Of a stretch of DNA of 13,978 nt, positions 1 through 7,000 are shown one piece after another. A program made the position numbers and the translations under genes. Below the pieces are notes generated by a model. It worked only from the letters and a program-made list of their open reading frames with translations. It did no database searches and was not told where the DNA came from. This DNA comes from Deltaproteobacteria bacterium (GTDB lineage: Bacteria > Desulfobacterota > Desulfobacteria > Desulfobacterales > JAABPS01): positions 1 to 13,978 of the forward strand of contig JAFDFT010000023.1 of the NCBI GenBank assembly GCA_019309685.1. Direction: 5' to 3'. Every line of letters begins with the position of its first letter. Positions within the stretch are counted from its first letter, which is position 1.

Positions 1-114
1 ACAATTAGTGCTGAACTGATAACACCGATAGCGATGGAAAAGGAGCTGCGGTTTGCGATCCGTGAAGGCGGGCGGACCGTTGGCGCGGGTGTGGTTAGCG
101 AAATTATAGAATAA
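1..114 (+). CDS. tuf: Elongation factor Tu, 3' end (partial)
   Basis: Only the last 37 codons are in the window, ending in TAA at 112-114. The reading frame gives the C-terminal beta-barrel (domain 3) end of EF-Tu, including ITPIAMEKELRFAIREGG followed by RTVGAGVVSEIIE, which is close to invariant in bacterial EF-Tu. EF-Tu carries aminoacyl-tRNA to the ribosomal A site in a GTP-dependent way. The gene lies 18 bases before rpmG, so the two are probably cotranscribed, as in many proteobacteria. A second tuf begins at 13790; the two copies cannot be compared because they cover opposite ends of the protein. The start lies outside the window. Confidence 0.97.
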   Translation, partial: TISAELITPIAMEKELRFAIREGGRTVGAGVVSEIIE

Positions 115-132
115 TGGCGAAGGAGTCTTTCG

Positions 133-282
133 GTGAGAATAATTGTTACACTTGCATGCAGTGAATGTAAAAGAAGAAATTATACAACAACAAAAAATAA
201 ACGGACAACACCGGACAAACTGGAGTTTAATAAGTATTGTAGATTTTGCCGGAAGCATACGCTGCATAAAGAGACCAAGTAA
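133..282 (+). CDS. rpmG: Large ribosomal subunit protein bL33
   Basis: This 49-residue protein is a small basic component of the 50S subunit located near the tRNA exit (E) site. Translation from GTG at 133 gives MRIIVTLACSECKRRNYTTT, then a basic stretch and Y-C-R-F-C-R-K-H, ending H-K-E-T-K. Two Cys pairs, C9/C12 and C36/C39, mark the zinc-binding form of L33, not the cysteine-free form. The length is normal for the family. A good Shine-Dalgarno sequence AGGAG (121-125) lies seven bases before GTG, which decides the start. The first ATG in any frame, at 143, is in a different frame and gives no known protein. The gene sits between tuf and tRNA-Trp, its usual place upstream of secE-nusG. Confidence 0.96.
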   Translation: MRIIVTLACSECKRRNYTTTKNKRTTPDKLEFNKYCRFCRKHTLHKETK

Positions 283-324
283 AATCGAAAATGCCGATAC
301 GGGTAAATTTAACAACCAACCTGC

Positions 325-400
325 AGGCCAGTAGCTCTAACGGTAGAGCGTCGGACTCCAAATCCGGGTGTTGGGGGTTCGAATCCCTCCTGGCCTGCCA
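325..400 (+). tRNA. trpT: tRNA-Trp (anticodon CCA)
   Basis: This is a complete 76-nt cloverleaf. The acceptor stem AGGCCAG (325-331) pairs with CTGGCCT (390-396), followed by discriminator G397 and an encoded CCA end (398-400). The D arm GCTC/GAGC is at 334-349. The anticodon stem 351-355/363-367 closes loop CTCCAAA with anticodon CCA at 358-360. The T arm GGGGG-TTCGAAT-CCCTC is at 373-389, with one G-T pair. A tRNA-Trp gene immediately before secE is the common arrangement in many proteobacteria. It is probably released from a polycistronic transcript by tRNA processing. Confidence 0.98.
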
Positions 401-418
401 AACTAAAAAAAGCTCAGG

Positions 419-456
419 GCTGATGGTTTAACATTTAGGCACGATAAAGCATCAGC
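419..456 (+). other. Stem-loop between tRNA-Trp and secE
   Basis: GCTGATG (419-425) is a perfect inverted match to CATCAGC (450-456), leaving a 24-base loop. No uninterrupted T tract follows, so it is not a convincing intrinsic terminator. It may stabilise the 5' end of the secE-nusG mRNA left after tRNA excision; that is inference. A seven-base-pair stem with so large a loop could be chance. Confidence 0.3.
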
Positions 457-485
457 ATTTGAGTTTTAAAATTTTAGGAGTGAAT

Positions 486-878
486 GTGGGACGGTTACAA
501 AAGAAAAAAGCTTCAGCGAGCAAGAAAAAAAAGCAAGCTGCCAGTGATAAACAGCGCTCTCAGACTAAAAACAGTGTTGCAGAAAAAAAATCGACATTCT
601 TTTCAGGGGCTGCAGCAGATGCGAATAAAGGGCACACGTCTGTTCAACGGCAGACTTCCAGCACTCCTATAACCCCTGTCGCCGGTAAAGGATTTATAGG
701 CAAAGCGTTGCAGTTTTTAAGGGAAGTGCGAGTTGAGCTGAAAAAAGTAACATGGCCTTCCCGTAAGCAGGCTATTGGGTCCACCGTAGTTGTTCTAATA
801 TTGGTAATTGTTGTATCGTTTTTTCTCGGCGCGGTTGATATCGGTTTGCGTCAAATTGTTCGAATAATTCTTCAATAA
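486..878 (+). CDS. secE: Preprotein translocase subunit SecE
   Basis: SecE is the small essential membrane clamp of the SecYEG protein-conducting channel. The C-terminal half holds the family signature: an amphipathic helix with F-L-R-E-V-R-V-E-L-K-K-V-T-W-P-S (about residues 77-92) followed by one membrane span (about 99-117). It is thus the short single-span type, unlike the three-span E. coli protein. About 65 residues of Lys/Ser/Gln-rich, probably disordered sequence precede the core, which is longer than in minimal SecE proteins. The start chosen is GTG 486, five bases after TAGGAG (475-480), giving 130 residues. An in-frame TTG at 459 would add nine residues but has no ribosome binding site. 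nusG follows 17 bases later, the near-universal secE-nusG pairing. Confidence 0.93.
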   Translation: MGRLQKKKASASKKKKQAASDKQRSQTKNSVAEKKSTFFSGAAADANKGHTSVQRQTSSTPITPVAGKGFIGKALQFLREVRVELKKVTWPSRKQAIGSTVVVLILVIVVSFFLGAVDIGLRQIVRIILQ

Positions 879-895
879 ATGGGGAGAAGAAAATA

Positions 896-1426
896 GTGGC
901 AAGAAAATGGTACATTGTCCACGTTTATTCGGGATTTGAAAAAAAAGTTTCACAGGCTTTAAAGGAGCGCGTAGAATCTTCATCGGATCCTGATAAGTTC
1001 GGGGAAGTGGTCGTGCCTACCGAAGAGGTCGTTGAGCTTGTAAAAGGCAAAAGAAAGACATCATCCAGAAAATTTTATCCGGGTTATATCCTGGTAAATA
1101 TGGAGTTGGATGATGAAACATGGCATATTGTGAATAACACGGCTAAAGTGACAGGGTTTTTAGGCGGAAGAGAAAAGCCGTCGCCTATTTCAGATGAAGA
1201 GGCCGAACAGATTTTAAACCGAATGAAAGCAGGCAAACAAAAGCCGCAACCCAAATATTTTTTTGAATCCGGAGATGAGATTCGTGTGATCGATGGTCCA
1301 TTTACGAATTTTAACGGCACAGTGGAAGATGTAAACCCTGAAAAGGGAAAGATAAAGGTTTTGGTAAGCATATTTGGGCGTTCCACTCCGGTAGAACTGG
1401 AATTCGTTCAGGTAACAAAAATATAA
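896..1426 (+). CDS. nusG: Transcription elongation/antitermination factor NusG
   Basis: NusG binds the beta' clamp helices of RNA polymerase, suppresses pausing, and links polymerase to Rho or to ribosomal protein S10. The 176-residue product has the usual length. The N-terminal NGN domain begins M-A-R-K-W-Y-I-V-H-V-Y-S-G-F-E and contains F-Y-P-G-Y-I-L-V. A linker leads to the C-terminal KOW domain (about 122-176), with G-D-E-I-R-V-I-D-G-P-F and the final V-x-L-E-F-x-Q-V. The start is GTG 896, nine bases after GGGGAG (881-886). There is no extra domain such as the insert seen in some other phyla. Its own target, the polymerase, is encoded in the same cluster. Confidence 0.97.
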   Translation: MARKWYIVHVYSGFEKKVSQALKERVESSSDPDKFGEVVVPTEEVVELVKGKRKTSSRKFYPGYILVNMELDDETWHIVNNTAKVTGFLGGREKPSPISDEEAEQILNRMKAGKQKPQPKYFFESGDEIRVIDGPFTNFNGTVEDVNPEKGKIKVLVSIFGRSTPVELEFVQVTKI

Positions 1427-1446
1427 TATCAGGAGTATAATATACG

Positions 1447-1869
1447 ATGGCGAAAAAAGTGATGACACAGATAAAACTGCAAGTTGCTGCTGGCAAGGCG
1501 AATCCTTCTCCACCTATTGGACCGGCGCTTGGGCAGCACGGTGTAAATATCATGGATTTCTGTAAAGCCTTTAACTCAAGAACGGCCAGTGAAGAAGGGA
1601 TGATCATACCGGTTGTGCTCACGGTCTATCAAGACAGAACCTTTACATTTATAACAAAAACACCGCCGGCAGCTGTCCTTTTGAAGAAAGCTGCTCAAAT
1701 TGCTAAAGGCGCGGGAGATCCAAAAAGAGAGAGGGTTGGGAAAGTTACCCGTCAGCAGGTAGAGGAAATCGCAAAACAAAAGATGGTCGATTTAAACGCC
1801 AATGATTTGGATGCGGCCTGCAAAATCATAGCAGGAACAGCAAGAAGTATGGGGATTGAGGTAGGTTAA
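1447..1869 (+). CDS. rplK: Large ribosomal subunit protein uL11
   Basis: L11 binds the 23S rRNA GTPase-associated region together with L10 and L7/L12 and takes part in factor-dependent GTP hydrolysis and the stringent response. The product is 140 residues, the normal size. The N-terminal domain has the conserved proline-rich stretch N-P-S-P-P-I-G-P-A-L-G-Q-H-G (about 19-32). The C-terminal RNA-binding domain ends with G-T-A-R-S-M-G-I. ATG 1447 is preceded by AGGAG (1431-1435). Only 20 bases separate it from nusG and 23 from rplA, so the genes form one transcript. I see no clear L1-binding hairpin in the short space before rplK, where E. coli has its L1 autoregulatory target. Confidence 0.98.
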   Translation: MAKKVMTQIKLQVAAGKANPSPPIGPALGQHGVNIMDFCKAFNSRTASEEGMIIPVVLTVYQDRTFTFITKTPPAAVLLKKAAQIAKGAGDPKRERVGKVTRQQVEEIAKQKMVDLNANDLDAACKIIAGTARSMGIEVG

Positions 1870-1892
1870 AGGGAAAAGGAGTTAAATATAAA

Positions 1893-2597
1893 ATGCCTAA
1901 ACATGGTAAAAAATATTTAGAATCAAAGAAAAGAGTTCATTCCAAAGAGAGCGCTAATTTATCTGATGCCGTAAGCAAGGTGCTGGAATCATCCTATGTC
2001 AAGTTTGACGAAACAGTTGATGTAGCGGTTCGATTAGGTGTGGACCCCAGGCACGCGGATCAAATGATTCGGGGAACGGTTGTGCTGCCTAACGGGCTGG
2101 GAAAAGAAGTAAAGGTCTTGGTATTTGCGAAAGGTGAAAAAGAAAAAGAAGCACTCGACGCAGGCGCTGACTATGTCGGTAATGACGATATTTTAGAAAA
2201 AATTAAAGGGGGATGGCTTGATTTTGATAAAGCCGTTGCTACACCGGATATGATGGGTAATGTAGGAAAGATTGGAAAGCTTTTAGGCCCGAGAGGACTG
2301 ATGCCCAACGCTAAGACAGGCACTGTTACGTTTGACGTCGGCAGAGCGGTGAATGAACTCAAAGCAGGAAAAATTGAGTTTAAGTCCGAAAAGGCGGGTA
2401 TTGTCCACGTTCCCATGGGAAAGGTTTCATTCGGCGCTGAGAAGCTTGTCCAAAATATCAGTGCATTTTTAGAAATGATTATAAAGATGAAGCCGCCGTC
2501 CAGCAAGGGATCTTATTTAAAAGGAATTGTCATATCAACTACGATGGGTCCGGGAATCAAAATGGATACAGCCAGTGTGAAGGAATTAGTAAAATAG
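1893..2597 (+). CDS. rplA: Large ribosomal subunit protein uL1
   Basis: L1 forms the mobile stalk at the ribosomal E site and helps move deacylated tRNA. In many bacteria it also represses its own rplKA mRNA. The 234-residue protein has the family length and hallmarks: M-P-K-H-G-K-K-Y at the start, P-x-x-x-G-K-E-V-K-V in domain I, G-K-L-L-G-P-R-G-L-M-P-N in domain II, and the C-terminal S-S-K-G-S-Y-L-K-G followed by S-T-T-M-G-P-G-I. ATG 1893 follows AAGGAG (1876-1881). The gene ends at TAG 2597 just before the L10 leader, and no intrinsic terminator is evident there, so readthrough into rplJL-rpoBC is expected. Confidence 0.98.
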   Translation: MPKHGKKYLESKKRVHSKESANLSDAVSKVLESSYVKFDETVDVAVRLGVDPRHADQMIRGTVVLPNGLGKEVKVLVFAKGEKEKEALDAGADYVGNDDILEKIKGGWLDFDKAVATPDMMGNVGKIGKLLGPRGLMPNAKTGTVTFDVGRAVNELKAGKIEFKSEKAGIVHVPMGKVSFGAEKLVQNISAFLEMIIKMKPPSSKGSYLKGIVISTTMGPGIKMDTASVKELVK

Positions 2598-2834
2598 GCC
2601 ATCGTTTTTTAACATATCTTTTTGGTATTAATAAATAGTTTATTAAAAGAAGAACCAATTTTATAAACTGTCAAAGACCGTAGGTACATTATCAAGGATG
2701 TATGAATAGTGTTTAATCGGCACTACCGGCCTACCGAGATGGTGAAACATGAAAGAAAGATCAGTAAATTTGATGTTACTGTTTTCAAATTACCTCCGGT
2801 TTTTACCAGTTATGAAAGGAGGTGATAGTACGTT
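2598..2834 (+). promoter_or_regulatory. rplJ 5' leader (L10 leader type)
   Basis: This 237-base non-coding stretch matches the expected L10 autoregulatory leader by position and by a recognisable core. GTAGGT (2680-2685) pairs with GCCTAC (2729-2734). Below it, ACC (2677-2679) pairs with GGT (2741-2743) across a CGAGAT bulge (2735-2740), giving the C-C-T-A-C...G-A-T-G-G-T-G-A motif also found in the E. coli rplJ leader, where L10-L7/L12 binds a kink-turn-like site. Inside, TAGTG (2707-2711) pairs with CACTA (2721-2725). An upstream AT-rich hairpin (2637-2648/2659-2669, one bulged T) precedes the core. The 3' part holds a ribosome-binding-site hairpin described separately. Excess L10-L7/L12 probably represses rplJL; that role is known for the family and is inferred here. 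Confidence 0.8.
2789..2826 (+). promoter_or_regulatory. Hairpin masking the rplJ ribosome binding site
   Basis: ATTACCTCC (2789-2797) pairs with GGAGGTGAT (2818-2826) over nine consecutive positions, one of them G-T. This covers the whole Shine-Dalgarno sequence of rplJ. Inside the loop, GGT (2798-2800) can pair with ACC (2805-2807) and stack on the stem. The ribosome binding site itself, AAAGGAGGTGAT (2815-2826), is fully complementary to the usual 16S rRNA 3' end and lies eight bases before TTG 2835. A competing hairpin, GTAA-A-TTTGA (2764-2773) with TCAAATTAC (2785-2793), uses part of the same strand and would open the site. This suggests a translational on/off switch. Confidence 0.6.
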
Positions 2835-3356
2835 TTGAAGTTAGATGAAAAGAAGCAGATTACAAAAGATCTGCACGAAAAACTGTCCAAGTCAAAGGTA
2901 GTCATCGTTACAGACTACAAAGGCCTCGACGTTGCGATGATCAATGATCTTCGCAAAAAGCTCAGAGAGTTTGAGATTGAATTTATGGTTGTAAAGAACT
3001 CTTTGCTGATAAGAGCGTCACAGGAAACGGATGCCATATTAATTCAGGATTATTTTAAAGGGCCCAGCGCGGTAGCTTTGAGTTATGATGATCCGGTTTC
3101 TCCTGCAAAGGTGCTGACAAAATTCGCAGAAGATAATGATCGTCTTGAGATCAAAGCCGGTGTCATGGATGGAAAAGTCCTCGACGCTGCCGCAATAAAG
3201 GCGCTTTCATTTTTGCCTTCACGCGAGGTTCTGTTAGGACAGCTTCTTTCTGTAATGAATGCCGTTCCCACTGCGTTTGTCAGAGCGATGAATGATCTAC
3301 CGAAAAGGTTGCTCAATGTGCTGGTTGCGGTGAAGGACCAAAAAGAAGCTGCTTAA
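2835..3356 (+). CDS. rplJ: Large ribosomal subunit protein uL10
   Basis: L10 anchors the L7/L12 dimers to 23S rRNA and forms the base of the stalk that recruits translation GTPases. The 173-residue protein starts M-K-L-D-E-K-K-Q and has the RNA-binding N-terminal domain with V-I-V-T-D-Y-K-G-L and F-M-V-V-K-N-S-L. The middle holds G-P-S-A-V-A-L, and the C-terminal region with L-P-S-R-E-V-L-L-G-Q-L carries the helix that binds L7/L12. Translation begins at TTG 2835, an uncommon codon offset by an exceptionally strong Shine-Dalgarno sequence (2815-2826); no ATG suits the conserved start. A weak start codon plus a strong but maskable ribosome binding site fits tight autoregulation. rplL follows after 74 bases. 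Confidence 0.96.
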   Translation: MKLDEKKQITKDLHEKLSKSKVVIVTDYKGLDVAMINDLRKKLREFEIEFMVVKNSLLIRASQETDAILIQDYFKGPSAVALSYDDPVSPAKVLTKFAEDNDRLEIKAGVMDGKVLDAAAIKALSFLPSREVLLGQLLSVMNAVPTAFVRAMNDLPKRLLNVLVAVKDQKEAA

Positions 3357-3430
3357 TTAATTTAAAATGTATTTATTGAATCCAACTAAAAAGTAAAAAA
3401 TATAATTTGGAATTATCGGAGGAGAACCAA

Positions 3431-3931
3431 ATGGCACAAGATACTGAAGATAAAGATAAAAAAGAAGAAACTGCTGATAAAGCTGAAGAAAAGGAAACAG
3501 AAAAAAAAGTCGCCAAAGAGAAGCCAAAAGCGGCAAAGGCAAGCACTTCAAAAATTACCAAAGAAGATGTCATTGAATTTATTGCTGGCATGTCTGTATT
3601 GGAACTGTCTGAGATGATAAAAGAGATGGAGGATAAATTTGGTGTTTCTGCAGCAGCGCCCGTTGCGGTTGCGGCCGCAGCAGTTGCTGATGCGGGCGGA
3701 GGTGCCCAGGCGGAAGAAAAAAGTGAGTTCGATGTGGTCCTGACTGCCGTTGGCGATAAGAAAATACAGGTTATCAAAGAGGTAAGAGCAATTACCGGTT
3801 TGGGATTGAAAGATGCAAAAGCACTGGTTGATGAAGCACCCAAGCCCATAAAGGAAGGTATTGCGAAAGATGAGGCGGAAAAAGTTAAAGCGCAGCTCGA
3901 AGAGGCTGGCGCTCAAGTTGAATTAAAATAA
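3431..3931 (+). CDS. rplL: Large ribosomal subunit protein bL12 (L7/L12) with long N-terminal extension
   Basis: L7/L12 is the multicopy stalk protein that recruits and activates EF-Tu, EF-G and other factors. From residue about 42 the sequence is standard: dimerisation domain I-T-K-E-D-V-I-E-F, M-S-V-L-E-L-S-E-M-I-K-x-M-E, an Ala-rich hinge (about 75-95), and the C-terminal factor-binding domain with E-F-D-V-V-L and I-K-E-V-R-A-I-T-G-L-G-L-K-D-A-K. The product is 166 residues, whereas the family is usually near 120-130. The excess is about 40 Lys/Glu/Asp-rich residues at the N terminus. ATG 3431 follows GGAGGAG (3418-3424). No ATG, GTG or TTG codon lies in frame near the canonical beginning, so the extension belongs to the reading frame. 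Whether it is retained in the mature protein is unknown. Confidence 0.95.
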   Translation: MAQDTEDKDKKEETADKAEEKETEKKVAKEKPKAAKASTSKITKEDVIEFIAGMSVLELSEMIKEMEDKFGVSAAAPVAVAAAAVADAGGGAQAEEKSEFDVVLTAVGDKKIQVIKEVRAITGLGLKDAKALVDEAPKPIKEGIAKDEAEKVKAQLEEAGAQVELK

Positions 3932-3980
3932 AGGGTAAAATTCAACAACAATATGTTTAAACATTTATTGACGCATGGAC

Positions 3981-4035
3981 GGAACAGTGGAATCAGATAT
4001 GTAAGTGATGCCATTTTTATCTGATTCCAGGTTCC
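3981..4035 (+). other. Long stem-loop in the rplL-rpoB spacer (possible RNase III site)
   Basis: TGGAATCAGATA (3988-3999) pairs perfectly with TATCTGATTCCA (4018-4029) around an 18-base loop. GGAAC (3981-3985) pairs with GTTCC (4031-4035) below a small internal loop (A3986, G3987 opposite G4030). The 17 base pairs form by far the strongest hairpin in the window. No T tract follows. In E. coli the rplL-rpoB spacer contains an RNase III cleavage hairpin that separates the ribosomal and polymerase parts of the mRNA, and the position here is the same. Equivalence is inferred from position and shape, since the sequences are not recognisably alike. Confidence 0.6.
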
Positions 4036-4055
4036 AAAACTTTTATGGAGACACC

Positions 4056-7000
4056 ATGTCAGAGAAGCCTTTGGCGATAAAACGTTTAAGAAAAAATTTT
4101 GGTAAGATCGAAAAAATAGTGGATATCCCGGATTTGATTGCTGTTCAGCGGGAATCATTTAACCGTTTTCTGCAAATGGATGTTCCCCCGGAAAAAAGGG
4201 AGGACTCCGGCCTGCAAGCGGTATTTAAATCTGTCTTTCCCATTAAAGATTTTACCGGGAGTGCATCCCTTGAGTTCGTATCTTATAGATTTGGAGAGAT
4301 TAAGCACAATGTTGCTGAGTGCGTGCAAAGAGGGATGACATATGAGATACCCATTCGGATAACGGTTCGATTGGTGGTGTATGATATAGATAAGGAAACG
4401 GGGATCTCGAATATCCGCGACATAAAAGAGCAGGAAATTTATTTTGGTGCCATTCCCTTGATGACTGAAAAGGGAACGTTCATTATTAATGGAACCGAAC
4501 GTGTGGTTGTCAGCCAGCTTCACCGTTCATCGGGTGTATTTTTTGATCATGATAAAGGAAAAACACATTCCAGCGGGAAAATTATCTATAGTTCCAGAAT
4601 CATTCCTGTACGTGGTTCATGGATAGATATGGAGGTTGATCCCAAAGGTATTATTTACATCAGAATTGATCGGCGGAGAAAATTCCCCATTACGATTCTG
4701 TTAAAGGCCTTTGGATTTTCCATAGATGATCTGCTTACTTATTTTTACCAGACCGAAAAGATTACGATCAGCGGAAAGCGGATTTTTAAAGAGTTCAATC
4801 CGGAGCTTCTCAAAGGTCAACGCTCAAGCAAAGATATTAAAGATACGAAGTCAAACGAATATATTATCAAAAAAGGCCGCATATTTACCAAGAAGGCGAT
4901 TCAAAAGCTCGAGTCCGCCAAGACCGAAATGATCCCGATAAGCCAGGAAGATCTTATCGATAAAACTGTTGCAAAGCCTCTGTTTCATCCAAAAACTGGA
5001 GAAGTGGTCGTTAGAGCAGCTGAGACCATTGATGAAGAAACACTGACCCTATTGACTGATGCGGGGATAAATGAATTTGAATTGCTTTATATTGACGGTG
5101 TTAACAGCAGCAACACGTTAGTGAACACGCTTTTGCTGGATAAAGTTGAGACACGGGAAGAAGCGCTTATCGAGATATACAGACGGCTTCGCCCGGGAAA
5201 TCCGGCGACACCTGAAGTTGCTCAGGATTTTATTGACAACCTTTTTTCAAAATCTACGTATTATGATCTTTCGAGAGTGGGGAGGTTGAAGATAAATCAC
5301 CGATTGGGTATTGATGCGCCAATTGACTTAAAAATTCTTAGAAAAGAAGATATTCTCCTTACAGCAAAAACACTGATTGAGCTTAAAGATACACAAGGTA
5401 CGGTTGATGATATTGACCATCTAGGCAATCGAAGAGTGCGGGCTGTAGGTGAGCTTCTGGAAAACCAGTATCGGATAGGACTGGTTCGGATGGAGCGTGC
5501 GATTAAAGAAAGAATGAGTTTGCAGGAAGTTGACGCGTTGATGCCGCATGATCTGGTTAATCCGAAACCGGTCGCTGCTGTTGTTAAGGAATTTTTTGGG
5601 ACCAGCCAGTTATCACAGTTTCTGGATCAAACCAATCCACTTTCGGAGACAACGCATAAACGGCGGCTCAGTGCTTTGGGGCCTGGCGGACTTACCCGCG
5701 AACGTGCAGGCTTTGAAGTGCGAGATGTGCATCCGTCCCATTATGGGAGAATATGCCCTATTGAAACACCGGAAGGCCCAAACATTGGCCTTATCGTTTC
5801 ATTGAGCACGTATGCGAGGGTGAATGATTTTGGTTTCGTTGAAACGCCTTATAGTGTGGTCGATAATTCGACGGTTTTAAAGGACATAAAATATCTGAGT
5901 GCGTTTGAAGAAAAGGAGTTTCCAATCGCACAGGCGAATGCGCCCCTTGATAAAAAAGGACACTATGTTAATCCGCTTGTCACATCACGTGTGGCGGGCG
6001 AATTTATGATGGTGAAACGGGAAAATATCGAATTGATGGATGTTTCGCCGAATCAGCTTGTAAGTGTATCTGCTTCATTGATTCCGTTTCTGGAAAATGA
6101 TGATGCAAACAGGGCGCTGATGGGCTCAAATATGCAGCGCCAGGCAGTTCCGCTTATTTCTAATGAAGCGCCTCTTGTTGGTACGGGTATCGAAGGCGTT
6201 GTGGCAAAAGATTCAGGCGTTACCATTGTTACGCCTAAAGATGGAACTGTAGTGAATGTAGATGCATCAAGAATTGTATTGAAACATGATCCGTCAAATA
6301 AGCGGGATGGAAAGAGTGATCCCTCGCAAAAAGATGTGACGATTTACAATCTTTCAAAGTTTATACGTTCAAACCAGAACACATGTTTTAATCATCGACC
6401 AATTGTCAAGATGGGGCAGGAAGTCAAAGCAGGAGAGATTATCGCAGATGGTCCCGCCACAGATAAAGGAGAACTGGCTCTTGGAAAGAATGTGACTGTA
6501 GCCTTTATGCCGTGGGGGGGATATAACTTCGAGGATTCGATTCTGGTCAGTGAAAGGCTTGTTCGAGATGGTGTTTATACCTCAGTACATATTGAGGAAT
6601 TTGAAATTGTATCAAGAGATACTAAGCTTGGGAAAGAAGAAATTACCCGCGACATCCCCAATGTTGGAGATGAAGCTTTAAAGGATCTTGACGAAAGCGG
6701 TATCATCATGCTTGGCGCGGAGGTGGGCCAGAGCGATATTCTTGTTGGGCGGATTACGCCTAAGGGTGAGACGCAGCTTTCACCTGAAGAAAAGCTCTTG
6801 CGCGCTATTTTTGGAGAAAAGGCGGGTGATGTTAAAGATACATCCTTAAGGGTGCCTCCCGGCGTTGAGGGGATTGTTATCGATGCAAAAATATTTTCAA
6901 GGCGAGGAATAAAAAAGGATGAGCGGGCGCTTTCAGTCGAGGATGAGGAAATCGGAATCCTTGAAAAAAACAGAGATGATGAACTCTCTATTATACAAGA

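Noticed and set aside
143..334. Open frame from ATG 143 in the region of rpmG.
   Set aside because: It overlaps rpmG in another frame, lacks a ribosome binding site and runs into the tRNA-Trp gene.
428..456. TTAACA at 428 as a -35 box for secE-nusG.
   Set aside because: The hexamer 17 bases on is ATCAGC, with no acceptable -10 box nearby.
459..485. TTG at 459 as the secE start.
   Set aside because: It has no Shine-Dalgarno sequence, whereas GTG 486 lies five bases after TAGGAG. The extra nine residues add no conserved sequence.
1084..1386. Minus-strand open frame opposite nusG, and similar long minus-strand frames opposite rplL (3373-3849) and rpoC (10330-10779).
   Set aside because: They lie wholly opposite well-supported conserved genes, have no recognisable protein features, and reflect the codon pattern of the coding strand.
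3407..3430. An upstream in-frame TTG at 3407 as the rplL start.
   Set aside because: ATG 3431 has GGAGGAG at the right distance; the upstream codons include that ribosome binding site itself.
3968..3996. TTGACG before rpoB as a promoter -35 box.
   Set aside because: At a 17-base spacing the next hexamer is AATCAG and no nearby spacing gives a TATAAT-like box.
4005..4055. ATG at 4005 as the rpoB start.
   Set aside because: It lies in the loop of the spacer hairpin without a ribosome binding site. ATG 4056 follows TGGAG and gives the usual RpoB N terminus.
5604..5655. The Thr for Ile change at RpoB residue 532 as a rifampicin-resistance mutation.
   Set aside because: The main resistance positions (equivalents of D516, H526 and S531) are all of the sensitive type, and this position is not a classic resistance site.
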